Of a stretch of DNA of 64,000 bases, positions 41,235 to 51,200 are shown in pieces. The notes under the pieces were generated by a model that was given only the letters and a program-made list of their open reading frames with translations, made no database searches and was not told the DNA's origin. The DNA lies in assembly GCA_963784415.1 (NCBI GenBank), contig CAWARK010000014.1, forward strand, positions 124,001-188,000, read 5' to 3'. This DNA comes from UBA7672 sp963784415. Its GTDB lineage: Bacteria > Pseudomonadota > Alphaproteobacteria > Caulobacterales > Hyphomonadaceae. Position 1 is the first letter of the stretch. Each line of letters opens with the position of its first letter. The position numbers and the translations under genes were made by a program.

Positions 41235-41893
41235 TCCGTTGGCGATGCGCCGACATCATGCGTGAAGAAGAACAGCCAGCCCTTTTGCGCGAGACAGAGT
41301 TTCAACGCAGCCAGCGCCCGCCGGCGATGCATCTCGCTCGCACCGAGTTCCACCGCGCGCAGCTGGCTCCGGTCCACTTCGCCCCGATTCACACCGGCCA
41401 GCACGCCGCGCCCGGTGGCAAAGACATCGCCGACCCAACGCTTCGCGGCATAGCTCGTCTCGCCATAGGGAAACGCGAAAGCGGACACATGTTCGTCATG
41501 GCCGGCCTCAGACAGGGCGACGAGGTTCTCGCCAATGTCACGCTCGATTTTCGACAGCGGATCACGCGCGCAATCGAGATGGGTGTGCGAATGAGCGCCG
41601 ATCTCGTGGCGGCGGGCGCGTAGTTCGGCCAGTGTTTCGGCGTCGAACATCTCGCCCATCACCGGACTACGTTGGCCGAGGAACGATGTGCAGGCATAAA
41701 AGCCCGCACGCCCACTGTGCTTTTCGATCACGTCGGCGCCGTTGAGCGCCGACTTCGGAAAGTCGTCGAAGGTGAACGTCACTATTGGCCGATCCGGCGC
41801 CACGTTAGCCTGGCACGCGCGGCGCCATTGCACGACGCGACGCTGCACCTTGGCGATCGGCTTGCGCGAGGGGGCATAATTCCACGACGGCAT
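41123..41893 (-). CDS. hfsH: Polysaccharide deacetylase, HfsH-like
   Basis: A 256-residue NodB-type carbohydrate esterase (CE4). The catalytic aspartates are in TFTFDDF (Asp43-Asp44), and the zinc histidines in HSHTHLD (His101 and His105). FAFPYGETS is the third family motif, and FFFTHDV carries the late histidine. It lacks a clear signal peptide, as in Caulobacter HfsH, which removes acetyl groups from holdfast N-acetylglucosamine and is needed for adhesion. It follows hfsG without any gap. Its 3' end overlaps the convergent hfsC by 112 bp. Confidence 0.87.
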   Translation of the reverse strand: MPSWNYAPSRKPIAKVQRRVVQWRRACQANVAPDRPIVTFTFDDFPKSALNGADVIEKHSGRAGFYACTSFLGQRSPVMGEMFDAETLAELRARRHEIGAHSHTHLDCARDPLSKIERDIGENLVALSEAGHDEHVSAFAFPYGETSYAAKRWVGDVFATGRGVLAGVNRGEVDRSQLRAVELGASEMHRRRALAALKLCLAQKGWLFFFTHDVGASPTDYGAPTDLIEELAVRAVEAGAVLAPPTLAAALSGVID

Positions 41894-42868
41894 CTAGAGC
41901 GCCTCCGCATAGACCAGGGCGCGCCAGGTTTTCAATGCGCGTCCGCGCATTGGCAACGGCAGAAAATGCGAACGGGCAACCGCGGCAGCGCCGGCGATCA
42001 GAGCCTTGCGCATCGGCAGTTTGCGAAAGCGCTGCGCGTGCCGAAACAGCGCCATCTGTTTCACCTCCGCCGGATGACGGATCGCCATGCGCGCGAAATT
42101 CGGACCGGAGCGCGCATACTTCGCCATCAACGCCGCATCGGAATCGAGCCCGAGGTGCGTGGCGGTGTTGTCAATGTGAATCACAGGGAACCGTTTCTCG
42201 AGGCGTAGGCCCCAGTCGGTATCCTCCCAGCCCCACCCGGCGAACGCTTCATCGAAGGGGCAGGCCGCCAGGATGTCGCAGTGGATCAGGGCGTTGGACG
42301 AGAAGACATAACGTCCCGGCGACTGGCTGCGTGTGGCGGCGCCAACGCATTCGGACGTAATCGCCTGCCAACGGTGCAGATCGGTCTCCGCAGACCGGGG
42401 CGCGGACGCGAGCGAATAGCCGCCTACGATCACCGCGGGACGCCCTGCGGCTTCCACGGCGTCGAAGTAGGCTTCGAGGAAGCGCGGGCCGTCCGGCATC
42501 ATGTCGGCATCGAGCAGCAATACCCATTCGCCGCGCGCGTGCCGCATCGCTGCATTGCGGGCGGCCGAGCGGCCCCGGTTCACCGCGCCCGCAACGATGC
42601 GGACCGCCGCAGTCGTGTGACCCGCGTGGCTCATCAGGCGCGTCAACGTTTCCGTGTCGCCGCTGCCGTCATCGTAGATGATGACTTCAACCAGCGCTGA
42701 CAGCTTGCACGCGGTGATTGCGTCCATCAGGGCGGACACGTCATAGCGATAGACAGGAACGCAGACCGAAATGCAGGCGGCAGCCCCACGCCAGTAGACG
42801 TTGTCGTGAATGTATTCACCGGAAAGCTCCGGCTTCACCTGACCAATGACAAGACGGGCGGCATGCAT
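41894..42868 (-). CDS. hfsG: Glycosyltransferase family 2, HfsG-like
   Basis: A 324-residue GT-A glycosyltransferase. CVPVYRYDVSALMDAI opens the nucleotide-sugar domain, with IIYDDGSGD (about 83-91) and the metal site LLDADMM (about 136-142). The late GWGWEDTDWG (about 219-228) matches the galactosyltransferase-like acceptor motif (ED base). A C-terminal amphipathic region could touch the membrane. ATG 42868 is chosen; longer frames overlap the sugar transferase gene. The hfsE-like gene ends 2 bp upstream, and hfsH starts directly after this stop, making an hfsE-hfsG-hfsH operon. Confidence 0.83.
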   Translation of the reverse strand: MHAARLVIGQVKPELSGEYIHDNVYWRGAAACISVCVPVYRYDVSALMDAITACKLSALVEVIIYDDGSGDTETLTRLMSHAGHTTAAVRIVAGAVNRGRSAARNAAMRHARGEWVLLLDADMMPDGPRFLEAYFDAVEAAGRPAVIVGGYSLASAPRSAETDLHRWQAITSECVGAATRSQSPGRYVFSSNALIHCDILAACPFDEAFAGWGWEDTDWGLRLEKRFPVIHIDNTATHLGLDSDAALMAKYARSGPNFARMAIRHPAEVKQMALFRHAQRFRKLPMRKALIAGAAAVARSHFLPLPMRGRALKTWRALVYAEAL

Positions 42869-42870
42869 CA

Positions 42871-44376
42871 CTAGCGGCTCCTCTTGCTGTCGCCGACCAG
42901 GCAGGGGATCGTCTTCATCACGATCCACACATCGAGCCAGACAGAAGCGCGGTTGACGTAGTCCATGTCGAGGCGCACGCGCTCGCGCACTTCATCCGGC
43001 GTGTGGCACGGCCCCCGCGATCCGTTCACCTGCGCCCAGCCGGTCATGCCCGGCTTCATGCGATGACGGTGGGCATAGTCGCCCACCGTGCGTGTCACTT
43101 CGATGGAGCCCGCCGTCATGCCAAGCGCATGTGGACGCGGTCCAACGATCGACATCTCGCCTTTGAGCACGTTGAAGATTTGCGGCAATTCATCGAGGCT
43201 TGTAGCGCGCAGGAAACCGCCGATACGCGTCACGCGCGGATCATTGTGCGTCGTCTGCTGGATGATGCCTTCTTCGGCCGCCTTGTCCGGCCGCATGGTG
43301 CGGAACTTCCAGACGCGGATGATCTCGTTGTTGAAGCCGTGCCGCTTCTGCCGGAACAGGGCCGGTCCCTTGCTGTCTAACCGAATCAGCAAGGCGATCA
43401 GCAGCATCGGGATTGCCAGCGCGATGGCGGCAAACGCCGCAACGCAAAGGTCGAACGCGCGCTTCACGGTGGCGCGGCGCACATCCTTTGGCGCGCCGGA
43501 GATATAGGCGGCCGGGGCGTCGACCACGCGCGCAAGCGAGGTGTGTTCGGGATTGAAGCCGTCGAGGTCGAGCACCAGGATGATTTCCTGCGGCAGGTTG
43601 CGGATGCGATCGATCAGTTCGCGCACACGCGCCTGCGCTGTCGAGGTGACGGTCACGACGATGCGGTCGATCTCGGGCAGGCGCTCCCATGTGAGAAGGT
43701 CGTCGACGGCACCCAGATGCGGCGTGTCGCCCATCATGGTCGCTACCGTGCGGCTGGCGCGGTCATCGAAATAGCCGACAATGTTGAGTTCACGCTCGCT
43801 GACATTGCGCGAGACGATGCGGGCGGCCGCCTGCGTCGCGCCGACGATCACGACGTTGTCGGACAGGAGGCCCTTGCGGGTGGCGGCGCGTACCACGCCG
43901 AGATAGTTCGCGTGCAGCGAGACAACCGCCAACGCGTTGATCGCGCAGATATTGATCAGCAGCGCGGGCAACGGAAATGCGATCAGGAAGGCGAGCAACA
44001 GAATGGCGCCAACGCTCAGCGTTGCTCCGGCCACCGCGCGCAGCAGATGCCCCGCGACCGATTCCGCGTAGCGAAACCGATAGGCGCCCGCTATCCAGAT
44101 GCCTGCAAGGATCGCCGGCGGCATCAGGAAGAGCGGCAGGGCGAGCAGAACCGGCAAGCTCCAGACATCGAGGCCGGTGGAATAGGCAAGGCACAGCGTC
44201 ACCGCATACAAGCCCACCACATCGATCACGCGCGTGATGATGCGGATGCTGCTGCGATGGATCAGACGCTTGCGGCGCGTCATCCTCGCAGGCGCAGTTG
44301 CGCCGACATCGCTCTCGCGACGCCCCGCGGTCACCGTCCGGGGACGGTCCGCCCACGCTAGTCTTTCTCCACGCAT
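42871..44376 (-). CDS. hfsE: Polyisoprenyl-phosphate sugar-1-phosphate transferase, full-length HfsE-like
   Basis: A 501-residue initiating transferase of the WbaP/WcaJ type. Four N-terminal helices (about 20-135) are followed by a CoA-binding-like Rossmann domain (about 150-260, VVIVGATQAAARIV) and the C-terminal catalytic domain, with a re-entrant helix (about 300-325). Catalytic blocks are WKFRTMRPD, LRATSLDELPQIFNVLKGEMSIVGPRP and KPGMTGWAQVNGSRG. It starts polymer assembly on undecaprenyl phosphate. ATG 44376 is preferred over a TTG ten codons earlier. It is the first gene of the leftward hfsE-hfsG-hfsH group. Confidence 0.88.
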   Translation of the reverse strand: MRGERLAWADRPRTVTAGRRESDVGATAPARMTRRKRLIHRSSIRIITRVIDVVGLYAVTLCLAYSTGLDVWSLPVLLALPLFLMPPAILAGIWIAGAYRFRYAESVAGHLLRAVAGATLSVGAILLLAFLIAFPLPALLINICAINALAVVSLHANYLGVVRAATRKGLLSDNVVIVGATQAAARIVSRNVSERELNIVGYFDDRASRTVATMMGDTPHLGAVDDLLTWERLPEIDRIVVTVTSTAQARVRELIDRIRNLPQEIILVLDLDGFNPEHTSLARVVDAPAAYISGAPKDVRRATVKRAFDLCVAAFAAIALAIPMLLIALLIRLDSKGPALFRQKRHGFNNEIIRVWKFRTMRPDKAAEEGIIQQTTHNDPRVTRIGGFLRATSLDELPQIFNVLKGEMSIVGPRPHALGMTAGSIEVTRTVGDYAHRHRMKPGMTGWAQVNGSRGPCHTPDEVRERVRLDMDYVNRASVWLDVWIVMKTIPCLVGDSKRSR

Positions 44377-44416
44377 GTCTGTCCAAGCGATTAGGGAGCA
44401 CCCCAAGGCTCGAACG

Positions 44417-45988
44417 CTAGCGGATCAGGGTCAAAATGCCCTTCAGACGATCGGTGAAATTCGATCGAACCTGCCTGCCGGGAGGCACAAGAAGGCCTGC
44501 TGGAACCAGGACAAGGCACACCAGTCCGGTTGCAAGGAAACAGTCGCGAAACGCCAGCATTTGCGCGCTTGCCCAGATCGCCGCCGCCATCTGGTTGAGG
44601 GCGCCGGTGGTGGCTTCCACGGGTCCAAGGCCGCTATCCGTTAATCCTCCGGCGAGCTGGCCGAGCGCTGCCATCGCCTCGCCGTTGCTGGCGCTCACGG
44701 TTGGCTGCAGCGCATCGGCATGGAAGGCGCTGCGGTTCTGGAGCAGTGCGGAAAGCAGCGCGACGCCAAGGGCGCCGCCCGTCTGTGTGAGGAATGTCGC
44801 CGCCGGCGCTGCCGACGCCAGCATGCCGCTTGCGTGGCGCATCGCGCTGGCGTTTGCGGCTGGCATGGTGAGGCCAACGCCTGCACGCCCCATCGCCAGC
44901 GCGCCTGCAATGACGCCGGCTTCGGTCTGCGCGCCGATATCGGCCATCAGCAACATAGATGCGCCGAAGATCAGCGCGCCCACAGTCAACAGGATACGTG
45001 CATCGACCCGATCGCTTAGCCGCCCCGCCAGCGGAAAGCACAGCGCCATCACGACGCCCGCCGGCAGCAGCATCTCGCCCGCGCCCGCCGGTGAATAGCG
45101 CTGCACGAGCTGCACGCACAAAGGCGCAAGCCATGTCGAGCCATAAACGACAGCGCCCGTGAGGAAGATCACCGCCCCCGCCGCGCAGAAGGCCGGTCGT
45201 GCAAACAGGCGCAGGTTCAGCACCGGATGGGGATGCCGCGCTTCCCACGCCAGAAAGCTGCCTGCGAAAACGCCCGCGCCCCACAGCCGCGCCTGCACGC
45301 CTGCATCATCCCATCCCTCGCGAGATCCGAGCGCCAGGCCCTGCAGCACCAGCGCCAGCGCGATCATCACGAGGGCAAGGCCGATCCAGTCCAGCTCCGG
45401 TCTCGTACCGCTGCCCTCGCGGCGCGGCAGGTAAGCCAAGCCCAGCATCATCGCCATGCACACCAGCGGCGTTGTGGCGACAAACACCACGCGCCAGTCA
45501 TAGGTATCGATCAGCCATCCGCCCAGAACCGGCCCAAAAGCGGGCGACGCGATCACGCCCAGCGAATAGATTCCGACCGCGAGCCCCCGCATGGATTCCG
45601 GAAAGCGCTGATAGATCACCAGCATCGCCATCGGCTGGATCAGGCCCGCGCCAGCGCCCTGCATCATCCGGCCGGCGATCAGTAGCCAGAGATCCTGCGC
45701 CGCCGCGCCGCACACGCTGCCAACGATGAACGTGGCCATCGCCGCAGCGAAGCTGGCGCGCATGCCAAACCGCGCGACGGCCCAGGTGTTGAGCAGCATG
45801 AAGCCGGTGGACGATGCAAGAAACGCCGTCGATAGCCATTGCGCCTCATCCTGGCTCAGGCCCAGCGCGCCGATCACGGATGGCAACGCTACGTTGACGA
45901 TGGTCGCCGTCGTCATGGTTCCGATCGACCCGAGCGCGAGAATGCCGATCAGCATCCACTCGCTCCTGAGTGCGGGCGCGTGCGTCAC
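44417..45988 (-). CDS. MFS multidrug exporter, EmrB-like (DHA2 family)
   Basis: A 523-residue transporter with 14 predicted helices. The DHA2 signature ATIVNVALPSVIGALG (about 25-40) is in helix 1, LLIAGRMMQGAGAGLIQPMAM (about 88-108) spans motif B, and GPVLGGWLIDTYDWRVVF (about 144-161) is motif C followed by the W-R-V-V-F block. With the adjacent membrane-fusion protein it forms an EmrAB-type pump for lipophilic toxins. Translation starts at GTG 45988, whose last bases form the TGA stop of the adaptor gene (GTGA overlap), so the pair is coupled. Confidence 0.88.
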   Translation of the reverse strand: MTHAPALRSEWMLIGILALGSIGTMTTATIVNVALPSVIGALGLSQDEAQWLSTAFLASSTGFMLLNTWAVARFGMRASFAAAMATFIVGSVCGAAAQDLWLLIAGRMMQGAGAGLIQPMAMLVIYQRFPESMRGLAVGIYSLGVIASPAFGPVLGGWLIDTYDWRVVFVATTPLVCMAMMLGLAYLPRREGSGTRPELDWIGLALVMIALALVLQGLALGSREGWDDAGVQARLWGAGVFAGSFLAWEARHPHPVLNLRLFARPAFCAAGAVIFLTGAVVYGSTWLAPLCVQLVQRYSPAGAGEMLLPAGVVMALCFPLAGRLSDRVDARILLTVGALIFGASMLLMADIGAQTEAGVIAGALAMGRAGVGLTMPAANASAMRHASGMLASAAPAATFLTQTGGALGVALLSALLQNRSAFHADALQPTVSASNGEAMAALGQLAGGLTDSGLGPVEATTGALNQMAAAIWASAQMLAFRDCFLATGLVCLVLVPAGLLVPPGRQVRSNFTDRLKGILTLIR

Positions 45989-47070
45989 GATGCGCGGATA
46001 CGTAGTGTCGCCATCGCGCCCGGCCGCGCGCCATGGCAATCGCTGCCCATGCGGATGCGCACGGGCACGCGCTGCGTGATCTTGGTGAAGACGCCGGCCG
46101 GATTGGCATTGGGGATCAGGGCGAACTCCGCCATTGCCGCCGCGCCGATCCGTTCGACCGTGCCGTGGCAGGCCTGGCGCGCCGCATCGAGATGAATTTC
46201 CACCGCCGCTCCTGTCGCGATACGCGGCAGGTCGGGCTCCTTGATGTGCGCCTCCAGCCACATGGCGCCATCATCATGCGCCAGGGCAAGGCGCGCGCCC
46301 GGCGCAACATGTTCGCCCGGCTCGGCGAACACTTCGTCGATTACGCCATTGATCGGGCTTTGAATGCTGTGCTGGTGCAACTCGACCTTCAGCAGCGCGA
46401 TGCGTTGGCGCAGCGCGTGAGCGGATGCGGCCATGCTTTCCGCATTGCGCAGCAACAGTTCCGCTTCGCGGCTCTCGGCCCGCGCATCGCCCAATCCGGC
46501 GCGCCGATCGGATTCCTCGGCCACCGCCCGCGCCGCATCCTGCCGCGCAACTTCAAGTGAGGCGTCGGACCGATCCATCCCGGCTTGCGCGATCAGGCCC
46601 GATCCATGAAGGGTCGTGGCGCGTGCATGATCCGCTTCGCTGCGCACCAGCAGGGCATTGGCCGACGCCACATCGGCGGCCGCCGCATCCAGCGCAGCCT
46701 GACGCGATGCAATCCGCTCGCCGCCGCGTGTCTGCATGATGCGCGCGCTCAGCTTCTCGCGCTCGACACCGATTTCGAGCGCCTTGAGCTCCAGCATCGC
46801 TGCGCCGAGCGCCAGCTTCGCCTTCTCGTCGTCCAGCTGCGCCAGCAGGTCGCCGAACTTGATCCGCTCGCCGGCATTGGCGGGCATGTCCACGATCTGC
46901 CCGGCGATTTCGGACGACAATGTCACCATGCGCGCCCGCACGCGCGCGTCGGTCGTGATCACAAAGGCCGCCTGGTCGGCCAGCCACAGCCCGGCAACGA
47001 TTGCGCCGCCGCCAACGACAAGCGCGATGCCTGGTACGCGGAGTTTTGGTCTGTTCATGCGCCCGAACAT
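45985..47070 (-). CDS. HlyD/EmrA family membrane-fusion protein
   Basis: A 361-residue periplasmic adaptor. One N-terminal anchor helix (about 14-34) is followed by a first biotinyl-lipoyl half (about 48-78), a long coiled-coil hairpin (about 80-210), then the second half with SPINGVIDEVFAEPGEHVAPG (about 236-256) and a beta-barrel domain (KEPDLPRI, then late PVRIRM). It would link the MFS pump to an outer-membrane channel, which is not encoded nearby. An in-frame ATG at 47058 is an alternative start. Upstream of it is a 122-bp gap to the redoxin lipoprotein gene. Confidence 0.87.
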   Translation of the reverse strand: MFGRMNRPKLRVPGIALVVGGGAIVAGLWLADQAAFVITTDARVRARMVTLSSEIAGQIVDMPANAGERIKFGDLLAQLDDEKAKLALGAAMLELKALEIGVEREKLSARIMQTRGGERIASRQAALDAAAADVASANALLVRSEADHARATTLHGSGLIAQAGMDRSDASLEVARQDAARAVAEESDRRAGLGDARAESREAELLLRNAESMAASAHALRQRIALLKVELHQHSIQSPINGVIDEVFAEPGEHVAPGARLALAHDDGAMWLEAHIKEPDLPRIATGAAVEIHLDAARQACHGTVERIGAAAMAEFALIPNANPAGVFTKITQRVPVRIRMGSDCHGARPGAMATLRIRAS

Positions 47071-47192
47071 CCCGGGGCGCCGCCATCACGCGATGTCGGA
47101 CACGCCCCGACAGCATGGCTGCCATCGGGCGCGATTCAGAGAATACGGGACAACCCTGAGTTGCTGGCCTGACGTTGTTGTCCGTCCGCCGC

Positions 47193-48047
47193 CTAGCTCT
47201 TGCGGTTGTCGAACACCAGGATGCAGCCTTCCGGCGCGATGTAGGACGGCGTCACGGTCTTGCCGGCCAGCATCGCGTCGACCACGTCGCCGACATACTG
47301 ATGCTCGGCCTTGGCGCGGGCGCGGCCATAGGTGACGCGATCATTGATCGGACCCTGATAGAGAATTTTCCACGTGCCCGGCTGGATGACCAGGGTCTCG
47401 GTCGCGCGCTCGACGCCCAAAGGCTCGCCAACCGACTGATCGGTGTCCTTGAGGACGGGGATGGTCGATCCGAAGCTCTTCGCCTCGTCCGCGATCGCTT
47501 GCGGCTTGTCGTAGAGGTTCGAGTTGAGCATCAGGAATTTCACGCCCTTCGACTCATACTTGGCCTGCATGTCCTTGAAGTCGGGCTGGAGCTGCTGGCC
47601 GATCGGGCATCCCGTTGTGTGCATGGTCAGGATGATCGCCTTGGCGTCGGTCATCTTGTAGAGTTCGTAGAGTTTGCCGTTCTGGTCGGCGAGCTTGAAA
47701 TTCTTGATCTTGTCGATCGGCAGGGTGTGGCCGGTCACGGCCGCGGCGTTGACGGCGGCGTGCTGATCTACGACCGGAGCAGCGACGGGGGCGGGGGCCG
47801 GCGTCACGCCCGGCTTGGGTGCATCGGCCGGCGCGACGGCGTGAGCCGAATGGTCCATGCCGGCCATGTCCGTGGCAGCGGCCGGCGCGGGAGACTCCAT
47901 CGAAACCGGCTGGGCCTCCGACGCGGTGGCGGCTGCGACCTGCGCCGCAGGCTCGGTCGCGGCAGTGGCGGGCGCGCTCGGCGAACAGGCCGAAATGGCG
48001 AGGGCCAGGGCGGAAATGGCGGTGGTCGAGAGGATCCGGGCAAGCAT
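47193..48047 (-). CDS. Redoxin-domain lipoprotein with Met/His-rich linker
   Basis: A 284-residue lipoprotein: lipobox AISAC with Cys21, then about 90 residues rich in alanine and proline. This linker contains DMAGMDHSAH (about 60-69), a methionine/histidine pattern like that in copper-handling proteins. A thioredoxin-fold domain follows (about 110-280): NFKLADQNGKLYELYKM, the single cysteine GCPIGQQ, FLMLNSNLYD, VIQPGTWKILYQGPINDR, and a late EGCILVF. The fold resembles peroxiredoxin-like redoxins that lack the second active-site cysteine nearby. It could be a periplasmic thiol oxidoreductase with metal binding; this is inference. Confidence 0.72.
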   Translation of the reverse strand: MLARILSTTAISALALAISACSPSAPATAATEPAAQVAAATASEAQPVSMESPAPAAATDMAGMDHSAHAVAPADAPKPGVTPAPAPVAAPVVDQHAAVNAAAVTGHTLPIDKIKNFKLADQNGKLYELYKMTDAKAIILTMHTTGCPIGQQLQPDFKDMQAKYESKGVKFLMLNSNLYDKPQAIADEAKSFGSTIPVLKDTDQSVGEPLGVERATETLVIQPGTWKILYQGPINDRVTYGRARAKAEHQYVGDVVDAMLAGKTVTPSYIAPEGCILVFDNRKS

Positions 48048-48170
48048 GGGGTGTTTTCTCTGTATTTTGCCTAGGGGAGACGGAGCGTATTATCCGGCAA
48101 TGGCCTGACACCGTCAAACGACGGCGGCGCCTGCACACTGCCTTGTGTTCCGGATTGAACGGTCCCCCAA

Positions 48171-48200
48171 ACGAAAACAGGCGGCCGAAGCCGCCTGTTC
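48171..48200 (-). terminator. Rho-independent terminator after the TonB-dependent receptor gene
   Basis: Read on the minus strand, AACAGGCGGC-TTCG-GCCGCCTGTT forms a perfect 10-bp stem with a TTCG tetraloop, followed by TTCG. The T-run is short on this strand, but the plus strand also has CTTTTT nine bases past the stem. It lies 24 bp after the receptor stop codon. Confidence 0.82.
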
Positions 48201-48223
48201 CCGTCTTTTTGCTGTCGAGAAGC

Positions 48224-51200
48224 CTAGAAGGTCTTCTTGAAGCCAACCTCAAACGTCCGGCCGAGCGGGCTCGCCTGAGTGTAGTCGTAATTGTACTGCG
48301 ACCGGTAGAACGGCGGATCTTCGTCGAACACGTTGGCCACAGTCATCGTCAGATCGAGATCCCAGGGCGTCATCCAGCGATAGGTCAGGTTGTGGAGGAT
48401 GTTGTCCTCCGGCGTGAAGGCGACGCCAGCGGAGAGTGCTTCGGTTGCCTGCGTGTAGTTCGTGGTCCAGCGCAGGTTGTGATCGCCGAGGGCGATGTTC
48501 ACGAACGCGTTGCCGCGCCATTTCGGATAGGCATAGAATTGCGAGAGCAGGTCGTACTTGCCCGCGCGATCCAGTGCTGCAGCGATGGTGAACCCGTCAA
48601 TCGTCACGAGCGCGCCGCGCTTGTATTCGATCAGGTGGTTGCCTTCGAGGCCGACGGTGAGGTCGGCATTGAACAGCCACGGCAGCACGTTGTCGTAGGT
48701 GAACGAGAAGTCCACGCCCGACGTATCGACGCTCGGCCCGTTGATGGCGTTGACGTTCACGCCGAGGAAGTTGCTCGGGTGGCAGTCCGGCGACAGGGTC
48801 CCGGGGGTCAAGTTGACCGTTGCCGACGTTGCAAACCGGAAGCGCGAGATGAACGCGGCATTGTTGCAGAGCCAGTTGGTGGCAGTCGCGTTCGGGAACA
48901 TCGTCGAATAGACAGCCGCAGCGGTCTCCGCCGTCAGTTCTTTCTTGAACGCGAAATTGTAGTAGTCCACCGAACCGTGCAGCTGGCCGCCGAGTATCGG
49001 CACTTCGCCGAAGTCGAACAGCATGCCGATGTTGTAGGTGTCGGCCGTTTCCGGTTCCAGGTTCGGGTTACCGTACGTGTCGATGTTGCGGTACAGCGAC
49101 AGCCCGTTGACCGGGTTCGTGAACTGCCCGAGGCCGCGGCTGAAGCCGGGTTGCAGCGTCGATTGAACCGGAGCACGGAATGTGGAGCCGACCGATCCGC
49201 GGAAAGCCAGCCAGTCAAGCGGCGACCATTTGACGGACGCTTTCGGGTTCGTGGTTCCGCCGAGATTGCCACCAAAGCTTTCGTAACGAGCCGCGAGCGT
49301 CAGGTCGAGCGAGTCGAGGATCGGGAAGTTGACCTCGGTGAACACCGAATGCACCCAACGATCGTATGACTCATCCGGCTGCGCCGCATAGAACGTAAAT
49401 GCGCCGGTGCCGCCGGTGCAGACCGGCGATCCATCACCGTAGGGCGGGCTGTCGACGCAAGGCGTGCCGGGCAGGTTGTTCTGGTCGGAGCGATCAATCG
49501 ACGTGTCGTCATAACGCGACTGGACGCCGAGGGCGTACTGGACTTCGCCGCCGCCGAGTTGAAGGCCAGCGCCGCCGGAGACGACGAAGTCTACGGTCAG
49601 CAGGCGCTGATAGGTCTCGGTGACCATGAAGTCCTGAAGCCACGCGACGACCCGCGGATCGTTACGAAGCGCTACCGAACCGGCGCCAGGAACCGTGGTG
49701 TTGGCGGCGCCGTTCGACGCAAACGTCCCAACCGAGCTCGTGAACGGGTTGAACCAGTAGCAACCGACTGATGCATTGCCGCGGTTTGCCACCGTCTGCT
49801 CCGCAGCCGTGCACTGGTCAGCCGCGCCATCGAGACTTCCGAAGCCGCTCATCGCCAACTGCAGCCGGTTGACCGAGCGGTCCGGCGTTTCCTCGATGCC
49901 GTGGTTCTGCATGAAGGTGACGTTGGAGCTCCAGTCGACGCCGCCGAACAGATCGGCGGTGCCCTTGAAGCCGCCGGAAACCCGGAAGGCTTCCGAGAAA
50001 CGACGCTGCAGGTCAGCGCCGTCCGGACTGTAAAGTTCGTTGCCTCCGTTGCCGCCCGGACGCCAGCCGGTCTGCGAAGCGGAGACGCCATTGGCGAGGG
50101 CCTGCGAGCACTGAAGCGCCGTCAGCGGCGCCGCGCATGCCGTCATCAGCGCGACAAGGCCCGGGTTGGTCGGAGCCACGTAAAAGACGGACTGCTGGTT
50201 GAGGCCGGTCGCCGGAATCGAAGACGAGCCGCCACCGAGAGAACCACCGGAAGCTTCGATCGGCGTCGGGAACTGCGTGGTCGACTGATAGGGTGAAACC
50301 CTTTCTTCCGGCACGTCATGGCGAGCCCAGAGAGCCTCGCCATGGAAAGAGAGGTTGTTCGAGAGATCGAAATTGACCTCGCCATACAGTTGATAGTGAT
50401 CCTCGTTGTTCACGAGGTTGTCGAAGCGGGTGAACTGGAAGAGGCACGAGGTGGCCGACGCGACGAAACCGCCGGATTCAGCACATCCTTGATCCCGGAA
50501 TGCCGTTCCGGCCGTGATGCTCTCGAAGCCGCCATCGGTATCGGCGTCAACGCCTGAAGCGACGGTGGTATAAGTGCCAGGGTTGGAGGCGCCGGACCAG
50601 CCGCCGAAGGGGTTGTCGGGGCGGGAGCGCAGGGCCCAGTCGCGGTCCTTGGTCTGTAGTTCGCTGCGGCGGCGATAACCGGCGGTGAGCAGCACGTTGC
50701 CGTTCTCGCCCTGCCAGCCATAGGCGGCGTTGATGTTGTAGTCGCCTTCAGATCCGTCGATTGCCTTGAACTCGCCGGTGAACTCGAGGCCATCGAGATC
50801 CGTGCGTGTAAAGTAGTTGACGACGCCGCCGATGGCGTCAGAGCCGTAGGTCGCTGCAGCGCCGTCCTTCAGCACTTCGACGCGACCGATTGCGGCCGTC
50901 GGGATGTTGTTGATGTCCACCGACGAGATTGCGATGGCCTGGGGGGCGGAGGCGAGACGCTGGCCGTTCATCAGAACGAGCGTGCGGTTGGAGCCGAAGC
51001 CGCGAAGGTTGACGGTCGCCGTACCTGCCGCTGTTCCGAGGAAGCGGTTGGATTCGCCGATGGATCCACCGGACGATGACGAAAGATTTTTCACGAACTC
51101 GACGGTTGATGGCGCACCTTCAAGAGCCAGTTCTTCTGTGCCGAACACGTCCACCGGCACGGCCGAGTCTTCTGGTGTGCCCGAGAGGAACGATCCCGTC

